A program made the translations under genes and the position numbers. Shown piece by piece: positions 1 to 7,983 of a stretch of DNA of 64,000 nt. The DNA is from Paenarthrobacter nicotinovorans (GTDB lineage: Bacteria > Actinomycetota > Actinomycetes > Actinomycetales > Micrococcaceae), in assembly GCF_021919345.1 (NCBI RefSeq), contig NZ_CP089293.1, forward strand, positions 3,534,001 to 3,598,000. The letters are read 5' to 3'. Under the pieces are notes generated by a model. That model was given only the letters and a program-made list of their open reading frames with translations, ran no database searches and had not been told where the DNA came from. Position 1 is the first letter of the stretch. Every line of letters starts with the position of its first letter.

Positions 1-215
1 CTTCCGCGGCTGACAAAGCTCCCCCCGCTCGGTTGGAAGACGTTGTCGCTCAGCGGCGCGTAGGCAAACCAACCAATCGGTTCGTTGGTTCCGTTCCACG
101 CCACGATCAGCCCAACGATCGCGGCAACCAGGCCCAGCAAAGGCACGACGACGACCGCCAGTTTCCGGGCGGGCTGCGGTGAGTGGTGTTCCCCAGGCGT
201 GTTGTTGTCCCCCAT
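1..215 (-). CDS. Small membrane protein, N-terminal part only
   Basis: The gene runs leftward off the window edge, so only about 71 residues are visible. It begins MGDNNTPGEHHSPQPARK, a polar head. A hydrophobic segment (residues about 19-39, VVVVPLLGLVAAIVGLIVAW) follows and then an exported-looking stretch with aromatic residues. This resembles the short one-pass or multi-pass hypothetical proteins common in Micrococcaceae. No function can be assigned from this fragment. The ATG is the only start candidate in this frame nearby. Confidence 0.55.
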   Translation of the reverse strand, partial: MGDNNTPGEHHSPQPARKLAVVVVPLLGLVAAIVGLIVAWNGTNEPIGWFAYAPLSDNVFQPSGGSFVSRG

Positions 216-225
216 GCGGCCGAGT

Positions 226-534
226 CTAACCTGCCCGGCCGCCGGCGATCCTGTACGACTCCTGCAGCAGTTCGTCGAGCTCGTCCACGTCGATCCCCTC
301 CAGTCGGACCAGGAGCAGCTTCGGGGATTGGTCGTGATGAGGTGTCCAGAAATAGGTGTCCGGTTCCATGGCTGCGAGCGCTTCACGTTCATCGGTCTTG
401 ACCGTGACAACCCCGTCTTCCCAGATACGTGCCATGAGCGTCTTGGCGAACCAGGCGGGTTGACCCCAGCTCAAGCGTTCGCTGACACCCGGCATCTCCA
501 GGCAGATCCTCCTGACGTCCTCTTCGGTGGCCAT
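226..534 (-). CDS. MmcQ/YjbR family protein
   Basis: A 102-residue protein of the MmcQ/YjbR (DUF419, CyaY-like fold) family. Family features visible are the N-terminal helix EEDVRRICLEMPGVSE, the WGQPAWFAKTLMARIW strand pair, and a C-terminal segment starting DELDELLQESYRIA. The family is often annotated as DNA-binding, but its role is poorly established. It stands alone, reading in the same direction as the ABC genes but about 100 bp beyond them. No operon partner is evident. Length matches the family (about 100-120 residues). Confidence 0.85.
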   Translation of the reverse strand: MATEEDVRRICLEMPGVSERLSWGQPAWFAKTLMARIWEDGVVTVKTDEREALAAMEPDTYFWTPHHDQSPKLLLVRLEGIDVDELDELLQESYRIAGGRAG

Positions 535-629
535 GGTTCACTGTGGCATTGGCGCGCTTCCGAGGACAAGACATCCCGGGCAACCCGTAGCTAGGCTGGG
601 CCGGCTGCGGTAGCGCCGGCGTCGAGGGT

Positions 630-1535
630 CTATTTGCCCATCCCGAGCGTGAGTCCCTCGGTGAGCCGCCGGCCCAGCCACACGTAGATGACCAGCATGG
701 GCAGCACCACCATCACCAAGCCTGCGAACAGTCCACCCCAGTCAGCGCCGGAGTAGGTCTGCTGTTGGACGAACGAAATCAGCGCTACCGGGAGCGTGTA
801 CTTCTCAGTGGATTGCAGCAGGGTCAAGGCCAGAAGGGTCTCGTTCCAGTGCGAGATGACCTGGAGGATGAAGGCAGTGAGGATGCCTCCCTTGGCCAAA
901 GGCAGGGTGATGCGCCAGAAGGTTCCGAAGGCCGTGGTCCCGTCGAGGGCTGCGGCTTCCTCCATTTCCAGGGGAAGGGAACGGAAGAAGGCGGTCAGCA
1001 GGAAGACCGTGAACGGCATGGAAACCCCGATGTAGACGAGGTTCAATCCGATGATGCTGTCCGTGAGGTACACCTTGTTCAGCATCACGAACAGCGGAAT
1101 CAGGATGACCTGCGCCGGAATTCCGAGGCCCAGGATGAAGTACAGGCTCAGGCCGCGGGTGAGCCTGTTGTCCACCCGGCTCAGGTAGTAGGCGCACGGC
1201 GCGGCGATGGCGACGGTCAGGACCGACGACACCACTGTGGTCAGAAGGCTGTTCCACGTGGCCACCGCGAAGTCTCCCACGGTCCAGGCCCGGACGAAGT
1301 TGCCGAAGTCCAGGGAGGCCGGCACGCCCCAGGGGTCGTCAAGAATGGCCCGTGTATCCCGGAAGGCCTGCGCCACCATCCACACCAGCGCCGCGATGCT
1401 GATCGCAACCACCAGCCACAGCAACCCCACACCGATGCCCCGGACTACGCTGCGTTCCCCCCGCAGGGCGGGACTGACACCGCGGCGTCCCCGCCTGCGG
1501 GCGGTCACGGGAGCCAGCAGTTTGTATTCGCTCAT
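630..1535 (-). CDS. Carbohydrate ABC transporter permease (MalG type)
   Basis: Inner-membrane permease of a CUT1-type sugar importer, 301 residues. About six membrane segments are visible, beginning near residue 35 (IGVGLLWLVVAISIAALVWM). The EAA loop that contacts the ATPase is clear late in the protein (EEAAALDGTTAFGTFWRITL). I placed the start at the ATG 10 bp downstream of the preceding permease stop, because TAAAGGAA lies just before it. A longer reading frame would overlap the neighbour. It pairs with the upstream MalF-type permease and binding protein. No ATPase gene lies in this cluster, so a shared MsiK-like ATPase elsewhere is likely (inference). Confidence 0.93.
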   Translation of the reverse strand: MSEYKLLAPVTARRRGRRGVSPALRGERSVVRGIGVGLLWLVVAISIAALVWMVAQAFRDTRAILDDPWGVPASLDFGNFVRAWTVGDFAVATWNSLLTTVVSSVLTVAIAAPCAYYLSRVDNRLTRGLSLYFILGLGIPAQVILIPLFVMLNKVYLTDSIIGLNLVYIGVSMPFTVFLLTAFFRSLPLEMEEAAALDGTTAFGTFWRITLPLAKGGILTAFILQVISHWNETLLALTLLQSTEKYTLPVALISFVQQQTYSGADWGGLFAGLVMVVLPMLVIYVWLGRRLTEGLTLGMGK

Positions 1536-1545
1536 GTCATTTCCT

Positions 1546-2544
1546 TTAGAACTCGACGGCGTCGCGACGCATGGCGCGGCGCAGCAGGACAACCAGGACG
1601 GAGATCAGGGCCAGCGACAACACAGCGGAGGCCGTTGCGGCACCGTAGGCGGGCGTTGACTGTCCGGAGAAGGCGTTGACGTAGGTGTAGACGGCTGCCG
1701 TCCAACTTTGGGTGGGCGGCACCCCTGCCCCGGAGCTACCGCCGAATACCCACACGATCTCGAAGATCTTCACCGACGAGATGGTCCACAGCACCGCACA
1801 GGTACCGAAGACATCCCAGGTCAGCGGGAGGATGACGTACCGCAGCCGCTGGAACGCGGTGGCTCCTGCCAGCGCGCAGTCCTCGTAGTAGTAGGGCGGG
1901 ATACGGTCGACGCCGGCCATCAGGATGGTGGTGAAGTAACCGGTGGTTGTGCAGACCAGGGTGACCATGATGAGCGGGAAGATGTTGTCCTGTGCCAGCC
2001 ACTTTGGCGGATCCGTCACCCCAAGGGGTGCCAAGAGGCTGTTGACCATTCCGCCGGGGTTGAAGATGAAGCCGGCCAGGACACCGAAAACGAGCGCGTT
2101 GATGAGGTGCGGGAAGAAGATGACGTTACGAACAACCTTCTTCCCTGCCATGTCCCGAAGGACGAGCGTCATAGCGAAAGCGAGAATGAAGATTGCGGCT
2201 CCCACCACGAACAGCAGCAGCAGGGTGTTGCCGAACGATGACAGGAACAGCGGGTCCCGGAAGATCCGGCCGTAGTTGTCCAGGCCCACGAATTTCATGG
2301 GTCCGGAGCCGGCCCATTTGTGGAGGCTGATCCACACTGCACCAAGGGCGGGAACGATGAACAGGACCGTGTACAGGACGAACGCCGGACCCACGAAGGG
2401 AACCAGCAGCTTCTTGCGCTGCACATCGATGGAGCTTCCCGGTTGGCGGCCCTGAGCTGAGGCCTTCCTGGTCACCGTTTTCCGGGACTCGGGATTCTGC
2501 ATTGCCGCTTTACCGGCGCGGGGTTCTTTCAGGCCGACGGACAT
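1546..2544 (-). CDS. Carbohydrate ABC transporter permease (MalF type)
   Basis: Membrane permease of 332 residues and partner of the MalG-type permease. A charged cytoplasmic N-terminus of about 50 residues precedes the first membrane segment (FVGPAFVLYTVLFIVPALGA). The EAA motif region reads YEDCALAGATAFQRLRYVIL. The ATG overlaps the stop of the solute-binding protein gene by one base (TGATG), which implies translational coupling. Together the three genes encode the membrane and periplasmic parts of one importer. The nearby lyase, sulfatase and dehydrogenase suggest an oligosaccharide or sugar acid as substrate, but the sequence does not prove which. Confidence 0.93.
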   Translation of the reverse strand: MSVGLKEPRAGKAAMQNPESRKTVTRKASAQGRQPGSSIDVQRKKLLVPFVGPAFVLYTVLFIVPALGAVWISLHKWAGSGPMKFVGLDNYGRIFRDPLFLSSFGNTLLLLFVVGAAIFILAFAMTLVLRDMAGKKVVRNVIFFPHLINALVFGVLAGFIFNPGGMVNSLLAPLGVTDPPKWLAQDNIFPLIMVTLVCTTTGYFTTILMAGVDRIPPYYYEDCALAGATAFQRLRYVILPLTWDVFGTCAVLWTISSVKIFEIVWVFGGSSGAGVPPTQSWTAAVYTYVNAFSGQSTPAYGAATASAVLSLALISVLVVLLRRAMRRDAVEF

Positions 2545-3881
2545 CAGCCGTTGTCCTTCCAGTACTGGATCTGGGCTTCCTTCATCTTGGCCACGAATTC
2601 TGCGGCTGTGGTCTTTCCAAGGAACAGTTCATCGCTCCTGGGGAAGAAGACCTTCTCGGTGTAGCCGGGGAACGTCACGCCGTCGTTCTGCAGGTGCGTG
2701 GCCGGAGCGGCGTCGATAGCGGCCTTGACGCTTGCGACGGCGGGATCCACCGGTGCGTCCTGCCTCACCGGAAGCACCTTGGCGTCCGTTCCGAGGGCGT
2801 CCTGGTACTTGGCGCCCAGCAGGTACGCCGCAAGCCGCTGGGCAGGAACCTGGTTCTTGGATTTTGCCGGAACAGCGAAGCCGATGAAGTCCACGCGGGC
2901 GCTGGCCGGCTTGTCGCCGATGGCCGGGAACTGGAACGAGGAGTATTCGAAGCCCGGGGCGGCGTACGAACCGGTTTCGGTGGGCGTCCACGAGCCGTTG
3001 AGGATCAGGGCGGCGTCACCGTTTGCCCAGAGCTGCTGTTGGGCGGGGAACTTGCTGGCGTTGTAGCCACTGTTGAGGTATCCGCCCTTGACCAGGGTTT
3101 CCACCTTTTGTGCTGCTTCAAGGACGGCAGGGTCATCCCATCCTGCGCCGGACTTGTCCTCGGCGAGGGCCTTGAAGCTGCCTGCGCCTTTGAGCCGGAG
3201 CAGCGAGGTAACGAACCAGGTGGAGTTATAGCCTGCGATATCACCGTCGGCGGCAATGGGGGCTGTTCCGCCGGCCTTCAGCCTGTCCAGGACTGCAATG
3301 AATTCATCCCAGGTGGCTGGCGGCTTTGCTTTGAGCTCCGGGTGCTTGGCGGCATCGAACCAGATGCCGTCCGAGCTGATGCTGTAGGGCACCATCCAAG
3401 GCTGTCCGTCTTCTCCCTTGAAGACGCCGTTGCTGGTGAACTTCTCCGGAATCACTGAACTGACGGTCTTCCCGTCCAGCTCGTACGCGTAGACGGACGT
3501 CAGGGGGCTTGCCTGCCCGGTTTCGCCGATCACCGGAGCGAGCTTGGCGAGTGTTCCGTCCACCAGGTCCGGGACGTTGTTGGTGTTCAGCGCAGGGACG
3601 AGCTTTTCGGTGTTGCTGCGTCCCTGCCATTGGACGCTGACTTTGGCGCCGGTTTCTTTTTCGAAGTCCGCGATGGCAGTGGCGATGACCTTTTGCTGAG
3701 GTTCGCCGTCCTTCCACATCGACCAATAGTTGATGGTCTGGCCGGAAATGGACCCGGAAATATCCACGGCTTCGGCCGCCGGGGAGGCATCGGTGGCTCC
3801 GCCGCAGGCAGTGGTGGACAAGGCAAGCGCTGCACCCAACAGGGCGGCCAGCGGGCGAAGATGACGGGCTGTTTTGCCCAT
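2544..3881 (-). CDS. Extracellular sugar-binding lipoprotein of ABC transporter
   Basis: Solute-binding protein of the bacterial family 1 (SBP_bac_1) type, 445 residues. It captures the sugar outside the membrane and hands it to the two downstream permeases. The N-terminus has a lipoprotein signal peptide: basic residues, then LAALLGAALALSTTACGG, with the lipidated cysteine near residue 26. The YWSMWKDGEPQQ segment and WDEFIAVLDRLKA are typical of the family. I use the ATG preceded by AAAGGTGA at six bases spacing rather than the in-frame GTG three codons upstream, which lies inside that ribosome site. This is the first gene of the leftward operon. Confidence 0.93.
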   Translation of the reverse strand: MGKTARHLRPLAALLGAALALSTTACGGATDASPAAEAVDISGSISGQTINYWSMWKDGEPQQKVIATAIADFEKETGAKVSVQWQGRSNTEKLVPALNTNNVPDLVDGTLAKLAPVIGETGQASPLTSVYAYELDGKTVSSVIPEKFTSNGVFKGEDGQPWMVPYSISSDGIWFDAAKHPELKAKPPATWDEFIAVLDRLKAGGTAPIAADGDIAGYNSTWFVTSLLRLKGAGSFKALAEDKSGAGWDDPAVLEAAQKVETLVKGGYLNSGYNASKFPAQQQLWANGDAALILNGSWTPTETGSYAAPGFEYSSFQFPAIGDKPASARVDFIGFAVPAKSKNQVPAQRLAAYLLGAKYQDALGTDAKVLPVRQDAPVDPAVASVKAAIDAAPATHLQNDGVTFPGYTEKVFFPRSDELFLGKTTAAEFVAKMKEAQIQYWKDNG

Positions 3882-3960
3882 GGGAATCACCTTTCGAGTG
3901 AGGGGGAACCAGCCGGATGCGGTTCAGTGAGACGACTCTCACAGCCTCCGAAAGCAGGAT

Positions 3961-3974
3961 TCAATGAGTATTTT
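3961..3974. promoter_or_regulatory. Candidate operator of the GntR-type regulator
   Basis: The sequence CAATGAGTATTTT lies in the divergent gap between the ABC operon and the dehydrogenase. GAGTATT is the reverse complement of AATACTC, which occurs twice in front of the regulator, where CAATGAGCATT is also found. The shared motif suggests one regulon, with the GntR-family protein at 6764 as the likely ligand. This is inferred from motif recurrence only. Confidence 0.4.
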
Positions 3975-4124
3975 GGAAAGTTTCTCCACCTGCCTGGCAG
4001 CCCGTGGGCGGTGGGACCCAATTAGGCATTTATTCCTCTTTTCCGGCTGCCCAACAATCGAGGAGACCTGCGCGGCGTTCCGATCGAACGAGCCCGCGCT
4101 CCGGCTCCGAGCTAAAGAGGGAAA

Positions 4125-5165
4125 TTGATACGACTTGGAATCATTGGCGCGGGCGCCGTGGCACACTTCCATGCAGCATCCGCGGCGCGGATCAGCAACG
4201 TGGAGTTGGCCGCCGTCTGCGACCTGCGGCCTGAAGCCGCAGAGAGGGTCGCATCGCCATGGGGGGCTTCCGTCTTTGGGGACTACCTGGCCATGTACCG
4301 CGAGGCCGGCTTGAACGCCGTCATCATCAATACCCCGCACGCCCTGCACCTGGAGATGGTGCTGGCCGCAGCCGACCACGGATTGCACGTGCTGGTCGAA
4401 AAGCCCATGGCCACCACCGTGGCCGACTGCGATCGCATGATTCAAGCCTGCCGGAAGGCCGGGGTGTCCTTGGTGATCGGGCAGATCCAGCATTTCCTTC
4501 CGGAGAAACTGGCCGCCGAGGACGTACTGGCAAGCGGCGAACTCGGACGGGTCCTGATGGTCCGCGACTACCGGACCACCGATTACCGTCCGGGAACGCG
4601 GCCGGATTGGTTCTTCAGCGAGGCCATGGCAGGCGGGGGTGCACTGATGAACATCGGCGGCCATTGCCTTGACCGCTCCATCTGGTTCGGTGGCGCACCC
4701 GTTGAGTCCGTGAGCGCCTCTACCCTCAAACGCTTCGGCGTTCCCGTGGAAACCGACGGTGCCATTGCGTTGACCCTCAGGAACGGGGTGCATGTCAGCA
4801 TCTCCGTGGTGTCCGACGCCGTGCAGCGCTTGGACGAGGTCCTGATCGTGTGTGAGTACGGCACCCTGTCCTGCAGCCCCCACCATGGAACCTTGATCCG
4901 GCGCGACGGCGTGACACGCACGGTATGGGAACCGCGGCCCGAGGACATCCAGGAGGGCTTCTTCCTGCAGCTGCAGGATTTCATCACAGTGCTCGACGGC
5001 GGTGTCCCCAAAGTCAGTGTTGAGCACGCCCGCCACATCGTGGAGGTAGTCCTGGCGTCCTACGAGGCTGCCGGTAGCGGCCAGGCCGTGGTTCTCCTGG
5101 ACAGTACCCAGGAGCTCAGTGCCCAGGAACTCAGTGCCGGACTCGCCCTCACGGACGCCGGTTAG
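4125..5165 (+). CDS. Gfo/Idh/MocA family NAD(P)-dependent oxidoreductase
   Basis: A 346-residue dehydrogenase that probably oxidises or epimerises a sugar or cyclitol. The N-terminal Rossmann fold shows LGIIGAGAVAHFHAAS, and the family's catalytic lysine motif is seen as VEKPMATT (near residue 95). A C-terminal substrate domain follows, with GGGALMNIGGHCLD containing the usual histidine-aspartate pair. It starts with TTG, supported by AGAGGGAAA just upstream. It is transcribed divergently from the ABC importer and converges with the sulfatase gene, overlapping it by 4 bp. A role in catabolising the imported sugar is inferred from context. Confidence 0.9.
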   Translation: MIRLGIIGAGAVAHFHAASAARISNVELAAVCDLRPEAAERVASPWGASVFGDYLAMYREAGLNAVIINTPHALHLEMVLAAADHGLHVLVEKPMATTVADCDRMIQACRKAGVSLVIGQIQHFLPEKLAAEDVLASGELGRVLMVRDYRTTDYRPGTRPDWFFSEAMAGGGALMNIGGHCLDRSIWFGGAPVESVSASTLKRFGVPVETDGAIALTLRNGVHVSISVVSDAVQRLDEVLIVCEYGTLSCSPHHGTLIRRDGVTRTVWEPRPEDIQEGFFLQLQDFITVLDGGVPKVSVEHARHIVEVVLASYEAAGSGQAVVLLDSTQELSAQELSAGLALTDAG

Positions 5166-6610
5166 GACGACCCTCCGGCTGCGTCCGTGCCATCCCAGTT
5201 GGGTGGGGTGAAAGCCCCCAGGGGATCATCCAGCACGGACGCAGTCTGGCCTGCCCCCGCCACGGGAAGCCAACTCCCGTCGAGGCCAGGGACGGCGTGC
5301 AACTGGAACCATTCCTGAAGCCGGGAACGCATGGCGGACACCCGTGCAGCGTGCGCCGGCTCGTTCACAAGGTTGACTCGCTCGTCCGGGTCGGCCAGGA
5401 GATCGTAGAGTTCATGCGGACCGTGCGGATACCTGTGCACGTACTTCCAGTCGGTGCTGCGGATCATCCGGACGGGACCGTATTCGTCAAAGACCACGAC
5501 GGCGCGATCCCCGGCCGCCGGTGGCAGCCCGCCTAAAAGCTCCGCGAAAGACTGTCCCGGCCCGTCTTCGAAGGGGCAGTGGTTTACCCCCGCCAGCTCC
5601 AGGATGGTGGCCGCCACGTCGTAGGCGGACAACAGTTCCGTCACTACCGCGCCATGCCGGATCCTGCCCGGGAGCGCGAAGATCGCCGGCACTTTGACGG
5701 AGGAATCGTAGACGTTCTGCGGAAACGTCCCGTTGCCCTTCCCCCAAATGCCGTGGTGGCCGCAATTGAAACCGTTGTCGCTGCTGAAGACCACCAAGGT
5801 GTTGTCTTGGATACCGAGTTCCTCCAACCGGCTGAGGACCGTCCCGATCCCGGCGTCCATGGCACTGACGGCGGCAAAGTACCCCACAAGGGCTGCACGG
5901 GTGTCTGCTTCGCCGCCGATCGGCACCCCGTTCACGGTGGGAGTCCATGGGTGCATGGCTTCCTGCGGGCAGCTGGAAAATCCGCAGTCGCTGTAGAGAT
6001 CCTCAAATTCCGGCGGATGTTGCCCCTTCCAGGGCTTGTGGGGAGCTGTGTAGTTGAGGGCCAGGAAGAAGGGTTCGGGCTCTTGCGAGGCACCGTTGAT
6101 GAAGTCCAGGGCATCCCCGGTGATCGCGTCCGTCAAGTACTCGGTGACCGTTTCCCGGTGGCTGGTGCCGCCGTCGAACCTGTACATGACCGAGCGGTCA
6201 TACGGGCTGCCGCCGCCTTCCAGGGCGAACCAGTGGCTGAAGCCCTTCCGTGGAGCATCGTTGGCGCCAAGGTGCCATTTGCCGGACAGGCCCAGGCGGT
6301 AGCCGGCATCGGCGAGGTCATCCGTGAACAACCGCTGCCCCTGCAGGTAGTCGATGGCCTGGGGTCCGGTTTCGACGCCCGCCAGGTAATCGTGGACGCC
6401 GTGGCGCGACGGGATGTTCCCGGTCATCAGGCTGGCGCGCGCCGGGGAGCAGACCGGTGAGGCGCAGAAGAAGTTCTCCAACCGCGTGCCGCGGGCGGCG
6501 AGGTCATCCAGCGTGGGCGTGTGGATTTCGGGGTTTCCGGCGCAACCCAGCGCCCAGGCGCCTTGGTCGTCGCTGAGGATGAAAAGGATGTTTGGCTTCT
6601 TGCTGGACAC
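5162..6610 (-). CDS. Sulfatase (arylsulfatase family)
   Basis: A 482-residue type I sulfatase that should hydrolyse sulfate esters. The formylglycine signature C-x-P-x-R is present as VCSPARASLMTG (near residue 54), where the cysteine is matured to formylglycine. The metal-binding N-terminus reads NILFILSDDQG, and a second metal site follows in VFSSDNGFNCGHHG. There is no signal peptide, so it probably acts in the cytoplasm on imported oligosaccharides. The start is GTG; the GGGAGG upstream abuts it, so the ribosome site spacing is poor. A sulfatase beside a family-8 lyase suggests chondroitin-sulfate- or heparin-like substrates (inference). Confidence 0.92.
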   Translation of the reverse strand: MSSKKPNILFILSDDQGAWALGCAGNPEIHTPTLDDLAARGTRLENFFCASPVCSPARASLMTGNIPSRHGVHDYLAGVETGPQAIDYLQGQRLFTDDLADAGYRLGLSGKWHLGANDAPRKGFSHWFALEGGGSPYDRSVMYRFDGGTSHRETVTEYLTDAITGDALDFINGASQEPEPFFLALNYTAPHKPWKGQHPPEFEDLYSDCGFSSCPQEAMHPWTPTVNGVPIGGEADTRAALVGYFAAVSAMDAGIGTVLSRLEELGIQDNTLVVFSSDNGFNCGHHGIWGKGNGTFPQNVYDSSVKVPAIFALPGRIRHGAVVTELLSAYDVAATILELAGVNHCPFEDGPGQSFAELLGGLPPAAGDRAVVVFDEYGPVRMIRSTDWKYVHRYPHGPHELYDLLADPDERVNLVNEPAHAARVSAMRSRLQEWFQLHAVPGLDGSWLPVAGAGQTASVLDDPLGAFTPPNWDGTDAAGGSS

Positions 6611-6645
6611 CCTCCCATTGCTACTGAGCCTCTAGGCAAGGAATC

Positions 6646-6710
6646 AATGAGCATTCCCGGTTGGCGTGAAAATACTCCCGGGATCTGACAATTACTCCTC
6701 AAATACTCTC
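6646..6710. promoter_or_regulatory. Divergent promoter region with repeated AATACTC motif
   Basis: The gap between the sulfatase and the regulator is AT-rich for this genome. It contains CAATGAGCATT, AAAATACTCC, AATTACTCC and AAATACTCTC within 65 bp. AATACTC occurs twice exactly and once in degenerate form. The same motif occurs inverted upstream of the ABC operon. These are plausible binding sites for the GntR-type regulator, which would then control itself and the sulfatase. Confidence 0.45.
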
Positions 6711-6763
6711 TAAATTGTGGTGCATGATGAGAGAAATCGTCTGTCCACAGCTGGAGATGGATC

Positions 6764-7951
6764 ATGCCAAAGAGGAAACAGGAACCGGACTCCGGTGGCG
6801 CACCCCTTCGCGACACTGCAAAGGCCAACTTGAAGTTCCAGGACTTGAGCGACGACCTCCGCAGGGACATCCTCGCCGGGACGTGGGCCGTGGGGACCAA
6901 GCTCCCCACCGAGCAGCAACTCGCGGCAGAGACCGGCCTTTCCCTGACCACGGTGCGGAGGGCCTTCGAGGACCTTGTAGGCAAAGGGCTGGTGGTCAGG
7001 CGGCAGGGCGCCGGCAGCTTCGTCGCTGCACCCCAGCGCACGCAGAAACGCTCGAGGTTCGTCATCGGCGTCCTGCTCCCGGACACGCAGCTGTACTACC
7101 CGCGCGTCCTCCAGGGGATCGAGGAACACCTCTCGGCCCGGGGCGCGAGCCTGCAACTGTCCACGTACCACTACGACTTCACGCGCGAGAACGCCGGCAT
7201 CCAGTTCCTTCTGGATGCCGGCGTGGACGGCCTCATCTTGGTGCCGACGCTGACCGGTTTGGCCGATCCCCAGCAGCGCGTCGCCGAGCTCATGGCCCTT
7301 CCCGTGCCGGTTGTCCTCCTGGAGCGGAGCCTGGACGATCTGGGGCCCGGCGACCGCACGGAACACGTCTGCTCGGATCACCAAGGCGGAGCGTACGACG
7401 CCGTCATGCACCTCCACCGCTTGGGTCACCGAAAGATCGGGCTGCTCACCCGGGCAAACGAGGCCGCTCGCAGCAGCAATCCCACGCAGGCTGCGGTCAT
7501 CGCAGGGTATACGGCTGCCATCACGGCGTTGGGGTTGGAGACCGACGGGCACATGGCGTTCAGCGCAACCAAGCCGGAGTGGGAAGCCGACCAGGCCGAG
7601 CACATGTTCGGGCTGCTGGCTGGCAGTGGTGCCACGGCGGCGTTGGTCTTCGGAGACCGGGAAGCCGCTCTGCTGGAAGGCGCCGCGTCCAGGCACGGGG
7701 TTCGGGTTCCCGAGGACCTCGCCCTCGTCTCCTATGACGACGAAATGGCTGACCTCGCCCGGATACCGCTCACGGCGGTTTCGCCCGCCAAGCACAGGCT
7801 GGGCGTCATGGCCGCCGATGTCCTGCTGCGTCGGCTCACCGAAGGCGACGCGTGTCCGCTCTACCAGATCCGGTTGCGGCCACGCATTGTGGTCCGTGAC
7901 TCCTGCGGGGCGAAGCGTTGTGAGGCCCGCTCTGCGGTCTCCGGGGGCTAA
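6764..7951 (+). CDS. GntR-family regulator with LacI-type sugar-sensing domain
   Basis: A 395-residue transcription factor. Residues about 24-90 form a GntR winged helix (DDLRRDILAGTWAVGTKLPT, then LTTVRRAFEDLVGKGLVVRR). Residues about 100-375 form a periplasmic-binding-protein-like effector domain (FVIGVLLPDTQLYYPRVLQG, then IGLLTRAN). This AraR-like architecture senses sugars. It probably regulates the flanking ABC importer, sulfatase and lyase. The ATG is preceded by GGAGATGGATC. The last dozen codons are encoded by the left arm and loop of a palindromic repeat, so the tail after the RPRIVVRDS segment is probably not a family feature. Confidence 0.9.
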   Translation: MPKRKQEPDSGGAPLRDTAKANLKFQDLSDDLRRDILAGTWAVGTKLPTEQQLAAETGLSLTTVRRAFEDLVGKGLVVRRQGAGSFVAAPQRTQKRSRFVIGVLLPDTQLYYPRVLQGIEEHLSARGASLQLSTYHYDFTRENAGIQFLLDAGVDGLILVPTLTGLADPQQRVAELMALPVPVVLLERSLDDLGPGDRTEHVCSDHQGGAYDAVMHLHRLGHRKIGLLTRANEAARSSNPTQAAVIAGYTAAITALGLETDGHMAFSATKPEWEADQAEHMFGLLAGSGATAALVFGDREAALLEGAASRHGVRVPEDLALVSYDDEMADLARIPLTAVSPAKHRLGVMAADVLLRRLTEGDACPLYQIRLRPRIVVRDSCGAKRCEARSAVSGG

Positions 7952-7978
7952 ATGGCGCGCAGAGCGGGCCCCACAACG
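7916..7978. repeat. Dispersed palindromic repeat, copy 1
   Basis: Two 21-base arms (7916-7936 and 7958-7978) pair at 20 of 21 positions around a 21-base loop. The core is GGCCCGCTCTGCG and its complement. The stop codon of the regulator lies in the loop, and the lyase stop lies six bases beyond the right arm. The structure may therefore act as a bidirectional terminator. A second copy with the same arms is at 22780-22842. Confidence 0.8.
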
Positions 7979-7983
7979 AGGCT

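Noticed and set aside
765..1679. Long plus-strand open frame antisense to the MalG permease
   Set aside because: Gln/Gly/Arg-rich shadow of a real gene, typical of GC-rich codon bias; no motif.
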